NCBI GenBank assembly: GCA_003242255.1
Contig: QGUT01000008.1
Location: 1 to 26,731, forward strand
Source: Bacillota bacterium
GTDB lineage: Bacteria; Bacillota; Thermosediminibacteria; Thermosediminibacterales; Thermosediminibacteraceae
DNA: 26,731 nt
Direction: 5' to 3'
Part shown: in pieces, positions 7,755 to 15,972 of the stretch
Layout: every line of letters starts with the position of its first letter
Position numbering within the stretch: the first letter of the stretch is position 1
The notes under the pieces: model-generated
What the model saw: the letters and a program-made list of their open reading frames with translations, nothing else
Databases searched by the model: none
What the model was told of the DNA's origin: nothing
Program-made: the position numbers and the translations under genes

Positions 7755-8798
7755 ATGGACAGGGTTGCGCGTTTTGCAGCGGTAAATACGAAAATTAAAG
7801 CATTAGAGCGCGATTTTCTCAGTGCCGAACAATATGCCGAAATGCTGCGCCAGAGGTCCATCCCGGAACTGGCCATCTACCTCAAGGAAAAGACCTCTTA
7901 CGGCAAATACCTGAGCGATATCAACCCGGAAACGATGAATAGGACTGCCCTCGAGAGAGCTCTGAAACGGAACATGGTAAAAAATCTCGATAAGCTCCTT
8001 TATTTTTTTTCCGGCCAGTACAGAGATTTTTTAAGGGTGCTGTTCTTTAAATACGAAATTTCAGACTTGAAAAATTTGGCAAGGGATATTTACAATGGGT
8101 CATCCAACAGTATCGAAGAGGACTTGTATTTTTTTATCGGCAAATACAGCAAGGCGTCACTCAGTAAACTCCAGAAAGCTACTAATTTAAGAGATTTTAT
8201 CCACGCTCTGGAGGGATCGGAGTTTTTCGAATACGTCAAGCCCCTGCTGGAGGGCAAAAGGGAAAACCTTTTCCGGCTTGAAATGGCGTTAGATGCATCC
8301 TATTTCAGCATAATAAAGAAGAGTTCCGAAAAGCTCGACAAGAGGGACAGGAGCATCATAGAAAAATGGGAGGGGATGGTTTCAGATTTATACAACCTCC
8401 AGTGGATCTACAGGGGCAAAAAATTTTACATGTTAACTCCAGAGGAACTGCTGAATTATACCATCGACATGGGAGATCGCTTAAATTTCGCCAGGCGCAG
8501 GGAGCTTTGCTATTCCAAAAATCTGGAAGAACTTAAAAGTAAGGCGGCCGAATACGGCTACGGATTCCTCTTTAAAAAGGACCAGACCAGCGATATTTAC
8601 ATGGAGCGGAGGATCAACCGGTTCCTGTTTTACAAACTCGGTGCTCTCGTTAGGCAGTACCCCATGAGCATAATACAGTCCGTCGCCTATGCATGGTTCC
8701 TGGACTTCGAAGTCCGGGACATATTTTCCATTGCCGAATGCATTAGGTACAACCTTTCACCTGAAGAAGCCGGAAAGTTTTTGATAAAGGGTGCATGA
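7755..8798 (+). CDS. V/A-type ATPase subunit C
   Basis: The C subunit (d in eukaryotes) is the cytoplasmic socket that couples the central stalk to the membrane c-ring. The product is 347 residues, the normal length, all-helical and soluble. The start MDRVARFAAVNTKIKALERDFL and the RSIPELAIYLKEKTSYGKYL segment near residue 35 are typical of the family. The C-terminal SIIQSVAYAWFLDFEVRDIFSIAECIRY is also typical. AAGAGG precedes the ATG. In many bacterial V-type operons the C gene follows E. Here it sits before subunit I, which is unusual. Confidence 0.92.
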   Translation: MDRVARFAAVNTKIKALERDFLSAEQYAEMLRQRSIPELAIYLKEKTSYGKYLSDINPETMNRTALERALKRNMVKNLDKLLYFFSGQYRDFLRVLFFKYEISDLKNLARDIYNGSSNSIEEDLYFFIGKYSKASLSKLQKATNLRDFIHALEGSEFFEYVKPLLEGKRENLFRLEMALDASYFSIIKKSSEKLDKRDRSIIEKWEGMVSDLYNLQWIYRGKKFYMLTPEELLNYTIDMGDRLNFARRRELCYSKNLEELKSKAAEYGYGFLFKKDQTSDIYMERRINRFLFYKLGALVRQYPMSIIQSVAYAWFLDFEVRDIFSIAECIRYNLSPEEAGKFLIKGA

Positions 8799-8813
8799 TT
8801 GGGAGGCGAAAAA

Positions 8814-10832
8814 ATGGCTATAGAAAAGATGAAGCTTGTAGGAATTATCGGGAATACCGCGCAAATGAATAAAATTTTGCGCTTTGTTATTTTAAAGGGC
8901 AGCATGCACTTGATCAATTCCCTGAACAGAATAAGTTCAGAAGATTTCGTGCTCCCTCCGAGCGAAGAAAATATAAAAGCCTTGGAAGAAATACCTTACC
9001 TGAAGCCCTATACGTCAAGGCGCGACTTCTCGAGAGAGGAAGAGACGATAAAAAGTCTCATCGAGATTTTTCACTTAAAACCCCAAATAAAAAGCGAGTA
9101 TCTGGGGCAGAACTACGAATTCGACGATTTTATGAAGCAGATTTTCGACGTGTATTCTAAAGTCCACGCCACATCCGAAAGCATAAAAGAAAGGAACAGA
9201 TCCATAGAACAAAAACAGATCTATATAAGCAACCTTCGGTACCTGCAAAAGTACAGGGTAAATATCGGAAAAATAGTCAACATGAAGCTGATGAGCTTCA
9301 AGTTAATAAGGCTTTCCAAAGAAAATTACTGGAAACTTAAGAGGAACTACGAAAACATCCCCGCCGTGGTCCTGAAAATAGCCGACGAGGGCAAAAACGT
9401 GGTGGTGGCTTCTATAACGCCAAAAAGCCTCGAAGAAACAGTAGAAAGGATATTCACCTCGCTCAATTTCACAGAACTTCCTCTGCCCGCTAACTTCAAC
9501 ACCAGCCCCAAAGCGGCCATAGAAGAACTCGAAGAAAGCATCGCCGAAGATAAAAAAGTTATAGAATCCCTGCAAAACTCCATAGAAGACTACAAAAAGA
9601 GATACGCCCAGGAAATCGAAAAGGCTTACGCGAGGCTGGAAATGGAAAAGAAGGTGGAAGAGGTAAAAGCCTTCACGGCCGTAGGAATGAAACTCTTCTT
9701 CATGTTCGGCTTCGTCCCGGAAAGCAGCGCTGAAGAGCTCAAGTCGGAACTTAAGTCCAATTTCGGCGAAGATGTAATAATACTCCTGGAAGACGTGAAC
9801 AAGAAGTCGCCGGGGCTCACACCCCCTACAAAACTGCGCAACGTCGCGATCGTCAGGCCTTTCGAGGAAATGGTGAAGATGTACGGGGTGCCGGCCTACA
9901 ACGAAAAAGACCCGACCGCTTTCTTTGCTTTGAGCTACCTCTTGCTTTTTGGCGCCATGTTTGGCGATGTAGGCCACGGCTTTGTTCTACTCGCAGGAGG
10001 TATTCTGCTCAGGGCATTCAATAAAGCCATGGCCGTCTACGGAAGGATCCTCTCCAGCTTAGGGCTGAGTTCCATGTTATTCGGAGTGCTCTACGGGAGC
10101 ATCTTCGGTTCGGAAGAAATTATACCGGCCCTGCTGGTAAGGCCCATGGCCAACATCAATCTAATGCTGGCAGGAGCCGTGGGACTGGGAATAATCCTGA
10201 TAATCCTCGGTTTTATATACAGTTTCTTGAATTCGTACATCGAGCACAATTTAGAAGAAGCTTTGTTCAGCCGTAACGGCATCGCCGGTTTTGCCTTTTA
10301 CATCCTTCTGCTCTACGTAATTTACGTCTTTGCACTGGGAAATAGCGGTCTTTCAGCGGCCTTGCTTACTTCCATAGCAGGGACCATGGTTCTGATGGTT
10401 TTCAAAAAGCCGCTCGCCAGCAGGTTGACGGGAACGAAACTGCTCTACCCCGATTCTCCTGCCGACTACTACATCGAAGAAGGGTTCGGAGTTTTAGAAA
10501 CGGTGCTTTCTGCATTGTCCAACACCATTTCCTTCATCCGCGTCGGCGCCTTTGCCCTGAACCACGTCGGACTCTATATAGCTTTCGCCACCATGGCGAA
10601 AATGGCAAATTCGGGCATAGCAAGTCTGATAATCCTAGTGATAGGAAATATAATCATCATCGGGCTGGAAGGCCTGATAGTCTTCATCCAGGCTCTGAGG
10701 CTCGAGTACTACGAATTGTTCAGCAAATACTTTAGGGGAGATGGTATAGAATATGAGCCCGTAAAGATCAAACTATCCATTGCCAAATCGGTACAGCTGA
10801 AAAAGAGAGCCATCGACAATTACGCATTTTAA
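8814..10832 (+). CDS. V/A-type ATPase subunit I (membrane stator, subunit a homologue)
   Basis: Subunit I provides the ion half-channels against which the c-ring turns. The product is 672 residues. The first 340 or so form a soluble coiled-coil-rich domain (for example LEESIAEDKKVIESLQNSI). The rest has about eight membrane helices. Family motifs include AFFALSYLLLFGAMFGDVGHGF at about residue 370, and FIRVGAFALNHVGLY near 580, which contains the essential arginine. FIQALRLEYYELFSKYF lies near the C-terminus. I chose the ATG at 8814 because GGGAGGCG lies just upstream. A TTG at 8799, directly after the stop of subunit C, would have no ribosome binding site. Subunit K follows after 19 bases. 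Confidence 0.95.
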   Translation: MAIEKMKLVGIIGNTAQMNKILRFVILKGSMHLINSLNRISSEDFVLPPSEENIKALEEIPYLKPYTSRRDFSREEETIKSLIEIFHLKPQIKSEYLGQNYEFDDFMKQIFDVYSKVHATSESIKERNRSIEQKQIYISNLRYLQKYRVNIGKIVNMKLMSFKLIRLSKENYWKLKRNYENIPAVVLKIADEGKNVVVASITPKSLEETVERIFTSLNFTELPLPANFNTSPKAAIEELEESIAEDKKVIESLQNSIEDYKKRYAQEIEKAYARLEMEKKVEEVKAFTAVGMKLFFMFGFVPESSAEELKSELKSNFGEDVIILLEDVNKKSPGLTPPTKLRNVAIVRPFEEMVKMYGVPAYNEKDPTAFFALSYLLLFGAMFGDVGHGFVLLAGGILLRAFNKAMAVYGRILSSLGLSSMLFGVLYGSIFGSEEIIPALLVRPMANINLMLAGAVGLGIILIILGFIYSFLNSYIEHNLEEALFSRNGIAGFAFYILLLYVIYVFALGNSGLSAALLTSIAGTMVLMVFKKPLASRLTGTKLLYPDSPADYYIEEGFGVLETVLSALSNTISFIRVGAFALNHVGLYIAFATMAKMANSGIASLIILVIGNIIIIGLEGLIVFIQALRLEYYELFSKYFRGDGIEYEPVKIKLSIAKSVQLKKRAIDNYAF

Positions 10833-10851
10833 AAAATGTGGAGGGATAAAG

Positions 10852-11256
10852 ATGTACATCATCGTCTTAATAGCTATGCTCATTTCTATCCTTACCTGCG
10901 CTGCTGGTTTCTGCTTCAGGCTCGACAAGGAAAAGGCGAGAAAAGCATTGAGGTGGAGCGTTTCCCTTTACACCGCTTTAATAGCAATCTTCCTGATGTT
11001 CGTAATGCCCGCCCAGGCGAAAGCGGCCGGTGAAGGTTCTTCTTCATCAGGTCTGGGGTTCCTGGCAGCGGCGCTCTCCACCGGCCTTGCCACGATAGGA
11101 GCAGGTTACGCCGTCGGAGCAGTAGGTTCTTCAGCTCTCGGCGCCGTTTCGGAAGATCCGAAGATCCTCGGAAAGACTTTAATCTACGTGGGCCTTGCCG
11201 AAGGTATAGCGATTTACGGCCTGATCGTCTCTATAATGATCCTGGGCAACCTATGA
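10852..11256 (+). CDS. V/A-type ATPase subunit K (c-ring proteolipid)
   Basis: This is the rotor subunit that carries ions through the membrane. The 134-residue product has an N-terminal pair of hydrophobic segments (residues 2-22 and 40-53). A sequence MPAQAKAAGEGSSSSG follows, then one classical c-type hairpin (GLGFLAAALSTGLATIGAGY and LIYVGLAEGIAIYGLIVSI). Only the last helix has the ion-binding glutamate, in LAEGIAIYG. The ATG at 10852 follows GGAGGGATAAAG, so the N-terminal extension is translated. The AQA-KA sequence after the second segment resembles a signal peptidase site, so the extension may be removed (inference). Residues that bind sodium in known c subunits are not conserved here; see the finding. 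Confidence 0.93.
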   Translation: MYIIVLIAMLISILTCAAGFCFRLDKEKARKALRWSVSLYTALIAIFLMFVMPAQAKAAGEGSSSSGLGFLAAALSTGLATIGAGYAVGAVGSSALGAVSEDPKILGKTLIYVGLAEGIAIYGLIVSIMILGNL

Positions 11257-11266
11257 GGGATGGAAT

Positions 11267-11575
11267 ATGAAAGCTTTCGTCTTAAGCGACAACATGGATA
11301 CTCTGACCGGCCTTAGGCTGGCCGGCATAGAAGGCAAAATAATCCACGAGAAGAGTGAAGTTTTAAAGGAACTCAACGCGATAAGCCAGAAAAGAGATGT
11401 GGGACTCGTCATAATAACCGAGAGCCTGGCGGAAAAAGCCGAAGATGAAATAAATGCCTTCAAACTCAAAAAGGGCCTGCCCATAATAATCGAAGTCCCC
11501 GACATGAATGGAAGCCGGCGTCCGCCAGATTTCTTGACGAGGTACATCAAAGAATCAGTCGGCATTAAAATCTGA
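11267..11575 (+). CDS. V/A-type ATPase subunit F
   Basis: Subunit F is part of the central rotating stalk together with D. The product has 102 residues with a Rossmann-like fold pattern. It starts MKAFVLSDNMDTLTGLRLAGIEG, followed by VGLVIITESLAEKAEDEI near residue 45, LPIIIEVPD near 73 and a C-terminal helix. Length and motifs match the family. It is 10 bases downstream of subunit K, with GAGGGATGGAAT before the ATG, and 9 bases upstream of subunit E. Confidence 0.93.
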   Translation: MKAFVLSDNMDTLTGLRLAGIEGKIIHEKSEVLKELNAISQKRDVGLVIITESLAEKAEDEINAFKLKKGLPIIIEVPDMNGSRRPPDFLTRYIKESVGIKI

Positions 11576-11584
11576 GGTGATAAT

Positions 11585-12214
11585 ATGTCTACCACTATTG
11601 ACGATAAAATATCACTTTTTACAAAAGTGATATTTGAAAAGTTGGAAAGCGAATACAGCGAAAAAAGAAAAAGGCTGATCGAACGCTACGAAGCCGAAAA
11701 ATCCGCCGTTGAGGAAAACCTGAAGATAAAGATGGAGAAAAAGATCTCCGAAGCCAGCCGTGAGGCCAGTATAAAAAAGGATCAAATGGTTTCAAAGGCG
11801 AAGACTGAAGCCCATTTTGAAGTGCTGAGGAAGAGAGACGAACTCCTCGAGAAGCTCATCGACGAGCTCAAGGTAAAAGTGAGGAATTTTCCAGGCACTC
11901 CCGGGTACCTGGAGTTTTTGAAGGAAGCTATAAATCGCACTACCTCTCGTTTTCCCAAAGTCGAAAAGGTATATTATACTTTCACACCCGAGGATTTACG
12001 CAAATACGAAGCAGAAATAAAGAGTTTGATCGCGTCCTTGAAGCCTGAAGGTGAATTCGAGATCCTGAGCGGCGACAGTGCGATGCTTGGCGGGGTGATC
12101 GCGAGAAGCCAGAGCGGCCGCATAGAAGTCGATTTATCTTTAGAAACCCTCCTGAAGGAAAACCGCGCGAAACTCGCGCAGCTTTTATTTTCTGAGCTGG
12201 GCCTGGAGGTGTGA
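11585..12214 (+). CDS. V/A-type ATPase subunit E (peripheral stalk)
   Basis: Subunit E pairs with G/H to form the stator stalk. The 209-residue product has a long N-terminal coiled coil (residues about 10-100, for example KRLIERYEAEKSAVEENLK) and a C-terminal globular domain. That domain ends with the family-like GGVIARSQSGRIEVDLSLETLL and a final helix. TGAGGTGATAAT precedes the ATG. It lies directly after F and 3 bases before A. The stator partner G/H is at the head of the same operon. Confidence 0.9.
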   Translation: MSTTIDDKISLFTKVIFEKLESEYSEKRKRLIERYEAEKSAVEENLKIKMEKKISEASREASIKKDQMVSKAKTEAHFEVLRKRDELLEKLIDELKVKVRNFPGTPGYLEFLKEAINRTTSRFPKVEKVYYTFTPEDLRKYEAEIKSLIASLKPEGEFEILSGDSAMLGGVIARSQSGRIEVDLSLETLLKENRAKLAQLLFSELGLEV

Positions 12215-12217
12215 TTA

Positions 12218-13981
12218 ATGCAGGAAGGAAAGATCATCTACATCAATGGCCCCGTCGTCAGAGCTTCAGGTATGAAAGGATTTACCATGAGGGAAATGGT
12301 CATGGTGGGCGAAAAAAAACTGATCGGTGAAATAATTTCTCTGAACAAAGATGTGGCGACCATCCAGGTCTACGAAGAGACTTCCGGGGTTCGCGCAGGG
12401 GAACCTGTCACTGGCACGGGCAAGCCCCTGACGGTAAAGCTGGGCCCCGGAATTATTGGAAACATTTTCGACGGGATAGAAAGGCCGCTTTCCAAGATAT
12501 ACCGAGAAGGTTCGGCTTTTATACCTTCGGGCATAGGCCTCATATCCATCGACGAAGAAAAGCGTTGGGACGTGGAAGTCCTGGTAAAAGAGGGAGATTA
12601 CCTGGATGAAGGCCATGTCTTTGCAAAAGTCCCTGAGACTTCCATGATAATCCACAAGGTGATGGTCCCCCCCGGAGTTAGAGGCCGGGTAGTGAGTGTA
12701 AAGCCAAGCGGTAGCTACACCATCAACGATGTCCTGGTCGTGCTGGAATATGGCGGCAAGACCTACGAACTTAAGATGAGCCAGGAATGGCCGGTGAGGG
12801 AACCCCGCCCGGTGAGAAAGCGAAAGGCCATCGAAAAACTCCTGGTGACCGGCCAGAGGGTAATCGACACCTTTTTCCCACTGGCCAAGGGTGGGACCGC
12901 AGCCATACCAGGGGGATTCGGCACCGGCAAAACCATCACCCAGCACCAGCTGGCCAAATGGAGCGATGCGGACATCATAGTCTATATCGGCTGCGGCGAG
13001 CGCGGCAACGAAATGACCGAAGTGCTCGAAGATTTCCCGAAATTGGAGGACCCGAGGACCGGAAAACCTCTGATGGACAGGACCGTGCTCATAGCCAACA
13101 CCTCCAACATGCCGGTGGCCGCCCGAGAAGCCTCGATTTACACGGGCATAACCATCGCCGAATACTTCCGGGACATGGGGTACAACGTGGCCCTGATGGC
13201 CGACTCCACCTCCCGCTGGGCCGAAGCCCTCAGGGAGATAGCGGGAAGGCTGGAAGAAATGCCGGCTGAAGAGGGTTATCCCGCCTACCTGGCGTCGAGG
13301 CTCGCCCAGTTTTACGAAAGAGCCGGCTACTTTGAAAATTTAAACGGCAGTGAAGGTTCGATCACCATAATAGGTGCCGTTTCACCGGCCGGAGGCGACT
13401 TTTCGGAACCGGTGACCCAGGCGACGAAGCGGGTGGTCGGCGCCTTTTTGGCTCTGGACAAGGAACTGGCCCACGCCAGGCATTTTCCGGCGATAAACTG
13501 GCTTCTGTCCTACAGCGGATACGTGAAGATGCTCGGCGATTGGTACGCTCAAAACGTCGCCGAAGATTTCCTTGACCTCCGGTCCAAAATGCTGAGCCTT
13601 CTCCAGGAGGAAAACAAGCTGATGGACGTAGTAAAGCTCGTAGGAGAAGACGTGCTCCCCGACGACCAGAGGCTGATACTGGAAATAGCGAGAGTCCTTA
13701 AAACGGCGTACCTGCAGCAGAACGCCTACCACAAAGAAGATTCCTTTGTCCCTTTAGAGAGGCAGTACACCATGTTGAAGATCATCGAAAAACTGTACGA
13801 CAGAGCTTATTCTTCTATAAAAAATGGAATTCCTCTGGGAAAGGTAAAAGACGAGAAGCTCTTTAACGACATCGTAATGATGAAATACAACCTCAATTTT
13901 GACGAAATAGCAAACGCGATAGACGAGCACTTCGATAGGTTGGAAAGCATGTACAAAGAAGGTGCACAGTATGAAAGTTAA
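12218..13981 (+). CDS. V/A-type ATPase catalytic subunit A
   Basis: Subunit A hydrolyses or makes ATP in the A3B3 head. The product is 587 residues, the expected length. Walker A is GGFGTGKT at about residue 232. Downstream motifs are YIGCGERGNEMTEVLEDFP, ALMADSTSRWAEALREIAGR, MPAEEGYPAYLASRLAQFYE and GAVSPAGGDFSEPVTQ. The roughly 90-residue non-homologous region that distinguishes A from F-type beta lies before the P-loop (around KPSGSYTINDVLVVLEYGGK). GGAGGTGTGATTA lies before the ATG. The 3' end overlaps the start of subunit B by 11 bases, which suggests translational coupling and equal production of A and B. Confidence 0.97.
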   Translation: MQEGKIIYINGPVVRASGMKGFTMREMVMVGEKKLIGEIISLNKDVATIQVYEETSGVRAGEPVTGTGKPLTVKLGPGIIGNIFDGIERPLSKIYREGSAFIPSGIGLISIDEEKRWDVEVLVKEGDYLDEGHVFAKVPETSMIIHKVMVPPGVRGRVVSVKPSGSYTINDVLVVLEYGGKTYELKMSQEWPVREPRPVRKRKAIEKLLVTGQRVIDTFFPLAKGGTAAIPGGFGTGKTITQHQLAKWSDADIIVYIGCGERGNEMTEVLEDFPKLEDPRTGKPLMDRTVLIANTSNMPVAAREASIYTGITIAEYFRDMGYNVALMADSTSRWAEALREIAGRLEEMPAEEGYPAYLASRLAQFYERAGYFENLNGSEGSITIIGAVSPAGGDFSEPVTQATKRVVGAFLALDKELAHARHFPAINWLLSYSGYVKMLGDWYAQNVAEDFLDLRSKMLSLLQEENKLMDVVKLVGEDVLPDDQRLILEIARVLKTAYLQQNAYHKEDSFVPLERQYTMLKIIEKLYDRAYSSIKNGIPLGKVKDEKLFNDIVMMKYNLNFDEIANAIDEHFDRLESMYKEGAQYES

Positions 13982-15344
13982 GTACATTCAATTAGAACAA
14001 GCAGTAGGGCCGCTGATCGTCCTTCAGGACGTAAAAGACGCAGCTTACGATGAGATAGTGGAGATAGAGGTTCCGGGAAGGGGCATGCGCATGGGAAAAG
14101 TGGTTGAGATCAGCGGTGACAGAGTGATAATTCAGGTTTTCGAAGGGACTTCGGGAATTTCCCTGGACCAGGTGAGCGTGAGCTTTACCGGAAGTCCGAT
14201 GCGCATACCGCTTTCCAAAGAAATTTTAGGTCGGATCTTCAACGGCATCGGAAAGCCCATAGACGGAGCTGGGGAAATTTTTGCCGAAAGGACTTACGAC
14301 ATCAACGGCCGCCCCATCAACCCCGTAGCGAGGCTCTACCCCAGGAATTATATAAGGACAGGGATCTCAGCCATAGACGGCCTTATCACCCTGATTCGCG
14401 GGCAGAAGCTTCCCATTTTCTCCGGCGACGGCCTTCCCCATAACGAACTGGCGGCCCAGATAGTCCGCCAGGCCGGTATTTCCGGCGAGGATTCCCAGAA
14501 TTTCGCGGTAGTTTTCGCTGCCATGGGCATCAAGCACGACGAGGCCGACTTTTTCATCAAAAGCTTCGAAGAAGCGGGAGTAATGGACCGGGTGGCGATG
14601 TTCTTAAACCTGGCCGACGACCCGGTAGTGGAAAGGATCATAACTCCGAGGTGCGCCCTCACTGCTGCGGAATACCTGGCTTTTGAAAAGGGCATGCACG
14701 TGCTCGTAATAATGACCGATATGACCAGCTACTGCGACGCCCTTCGCGAAATATCGTCGGCCCGGGAGGAAGTGCCCTCCAGAAAGGGCTACCCTGGTTA
14801 CATGTACTCGGACCTGGCCACGCTGTACGAAAGGGCCGGCATAATAAGGGATTCGGGAGGCAGCATCACCCAGATTCCGATACTCACCATGCCCAACGAC
14901 GACATAACCCACCCCATTCCGGACCTGACGGGTTATATAACGGAAGGACAGGTCGTGCTCTCCAGGACCCTTTACCAACTGGGCATCTATCCTCCCATCG
15001 ACGTGCTGCCGTCCCTTTCCAGGCTCATGAAAGACGGCATCGGCGCCGACTACACCAGGGAGGACCATCCGGAACTGGCAAACCAGATTTTCGCCGCCTA
15101 TTCAAAAGTCCAGGAGGTAAGAGCTCTGGCCCAGGTCATAGGAGAAGAGGAACTTTCCGAAACCGATAAGAGCTACATGGAGTTCGGCCGGAGATTCGAA
15201 AGGGTTTTCCTATCCCAGAAATTCGATGAAAACCGGAGCATAGAGCAGACCCTGGACCTCATGTGGGAATTGTTGAAAGTCCTGCCGAGGTCCGAAATTA
15301 CCAGGATAAACCCGGCTCTCGTCGAAAAATACATGGGGAAGTGA
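13971..15344 (+). CDS. V/A-type ATPase subunit B (non-catalytic nucleotide-binding)
   Basis: Subunit B alternates with A in the head and contributes residues at the interface. The 457-residue product has the B-type degenerate P-loop region IFSGDGLPHNELAAQIVRQA in place of a Walker A, then LVIMTDMTSYCDALREISSA, VPSRKGYPGYMYSDLATLYE and LTMPNDDITHPIPDLTGYI. I chose the ATG at 13971, with AAGGTG seven bases before it, over the GTG at 13962. It overlaps the A gene stop. Subunit D starts 4 bases after its stop. Confidence 0.97.
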   Translation: MKVKYIQLEQAVGPLIVLQDVKDAAYDEIVEIEVPGRGMRMGKVVEISGDRVIIQVFEGTSGISLDQVSVSFTGSPMRIPLSKEILGRIFNGIGKPIDGAGEIFAERTYDINGRPINPVARLYPRNYIRTGISAIDGLITLIRGQKLPIFSGDGLPHNELAAQIVRQAGISGEDSQNFAVVFAAMGIKHDEADFFIKSFEEAGVMDRVAMFLNLADDPVVERIITPRCALTAAEYLAFEKGMHVLVIMTDMTSYCDALREISSAREEVPSRKGYPGYMYSDLATLYERAGIIRDSGGSITQIPILTMPNDDITHPIPDLTGYITEGQVVLSRTLYQLGIYPPIDVLPSLSRLMKDGIGADYTREDHPELANQIFAAYSKVQEVRALAQVIGEEELSETDKSYMEFGRRFERVFLSQKFDENRSIEQTLDLMWELLKVLPRSEITRINPALVEKYMGK

Positions 15345-15348
15345 CCTT

Positions 15349-15972
15349 ATGAAGGAAAACGTAGCTCCAACAAAAGCCAATCTGATGGCCGCGGCAGCGG
15401 CCCTCGAATTTTCAAAAAAGGGCTACGAGCTTCTGGATAAAAAGCGGAATGTGCTCATCCGGGAAATGATGAACCTCATGAAGAGGGCCTCTGAAATTCA
15501 GGTTAGAGTAAGACAAACCTTTGCTGAAGCGTACGAGGCCCTCCAGATGGCCAATATAACCCTGGGGGTATCCCAGGTGTACGAAGTTGCCCGATCCATC
15601 CCGGAAACTTCGGATTTTACCGTGCTCACCCGCAGCGTAATGGGAGTAGAAATTCCTACGGTGCGGTATGAGAAGAAACCCCTGGACCACTACTACAGCT
15701 TTTACCACACCAATGCGGCCCTGGACATAGCTCTCACGAAATTCCACGAAATAAAATACCTGCTCCTGGAACTGGCGGAAGTGGAAGATTCGGTATATAA
15801 ACTTGCCGTAGAAATAAAAAGGACCCAGAAACGGGCCAATGCTTTGAAAAACATACAGATCCCGAAACTGGAGTCCATCGTAAAAACCATTTCCGAAATG
15901 TTGGAAGAAAAGGAAAGGGAGGATTTCTTCAGGCTGAAAACCCTGAAGAACAAATTAGGCTCTATTTTTTAA
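15349..15972 (+). CDS. V/A-type ATPase subunit D (central stalk)
   Basis: Subunit D is the coiled-coil rotor shaft inside the A3B3 head. The 207-residue product starts with the family signature VAPTKANLMAAAAALEFSKKG and has long N- and C-terminal helices. The C-terminal one includes VEIKRTQKRANALKNIQIPK. A variable middle segment (about 90-130) forms the short hairpin domain. GGGGAAG precedes the ATG. It is the last gene of the ATPase operon. Its final 18 bases overlap the 3' end of the convergent P-type ATPase gene, and I see no hairpin terminator between them. Confidence 0.95.
   Translation: MKENVAPTKANLMAAAAALEFSKKGYELLDKKRNVLIREMMNLMKRASEIQVRVRQTFAEAYEALQMANITLGVSQVYEVARSIPETSDFTVLTRSVMGVEIPTVRYEKKPLDHYYSFYHTNAALDIALTKFHEIKYLLLELAEVEDSVYKLAVEIKRTQKRANALKNIQIPKLESIVKTISEMLEEKEREDFFRLKTLKNKLGSIF

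Noticed and set aside
9303..9977. 224-codon minus-strand frame opposite ATPase subunit I
   Set aside because: It is a shadow of the subunit I coding sequence, with repetitive Phe/Tyr-rich composition that mirrors its Glu/Lys codons.
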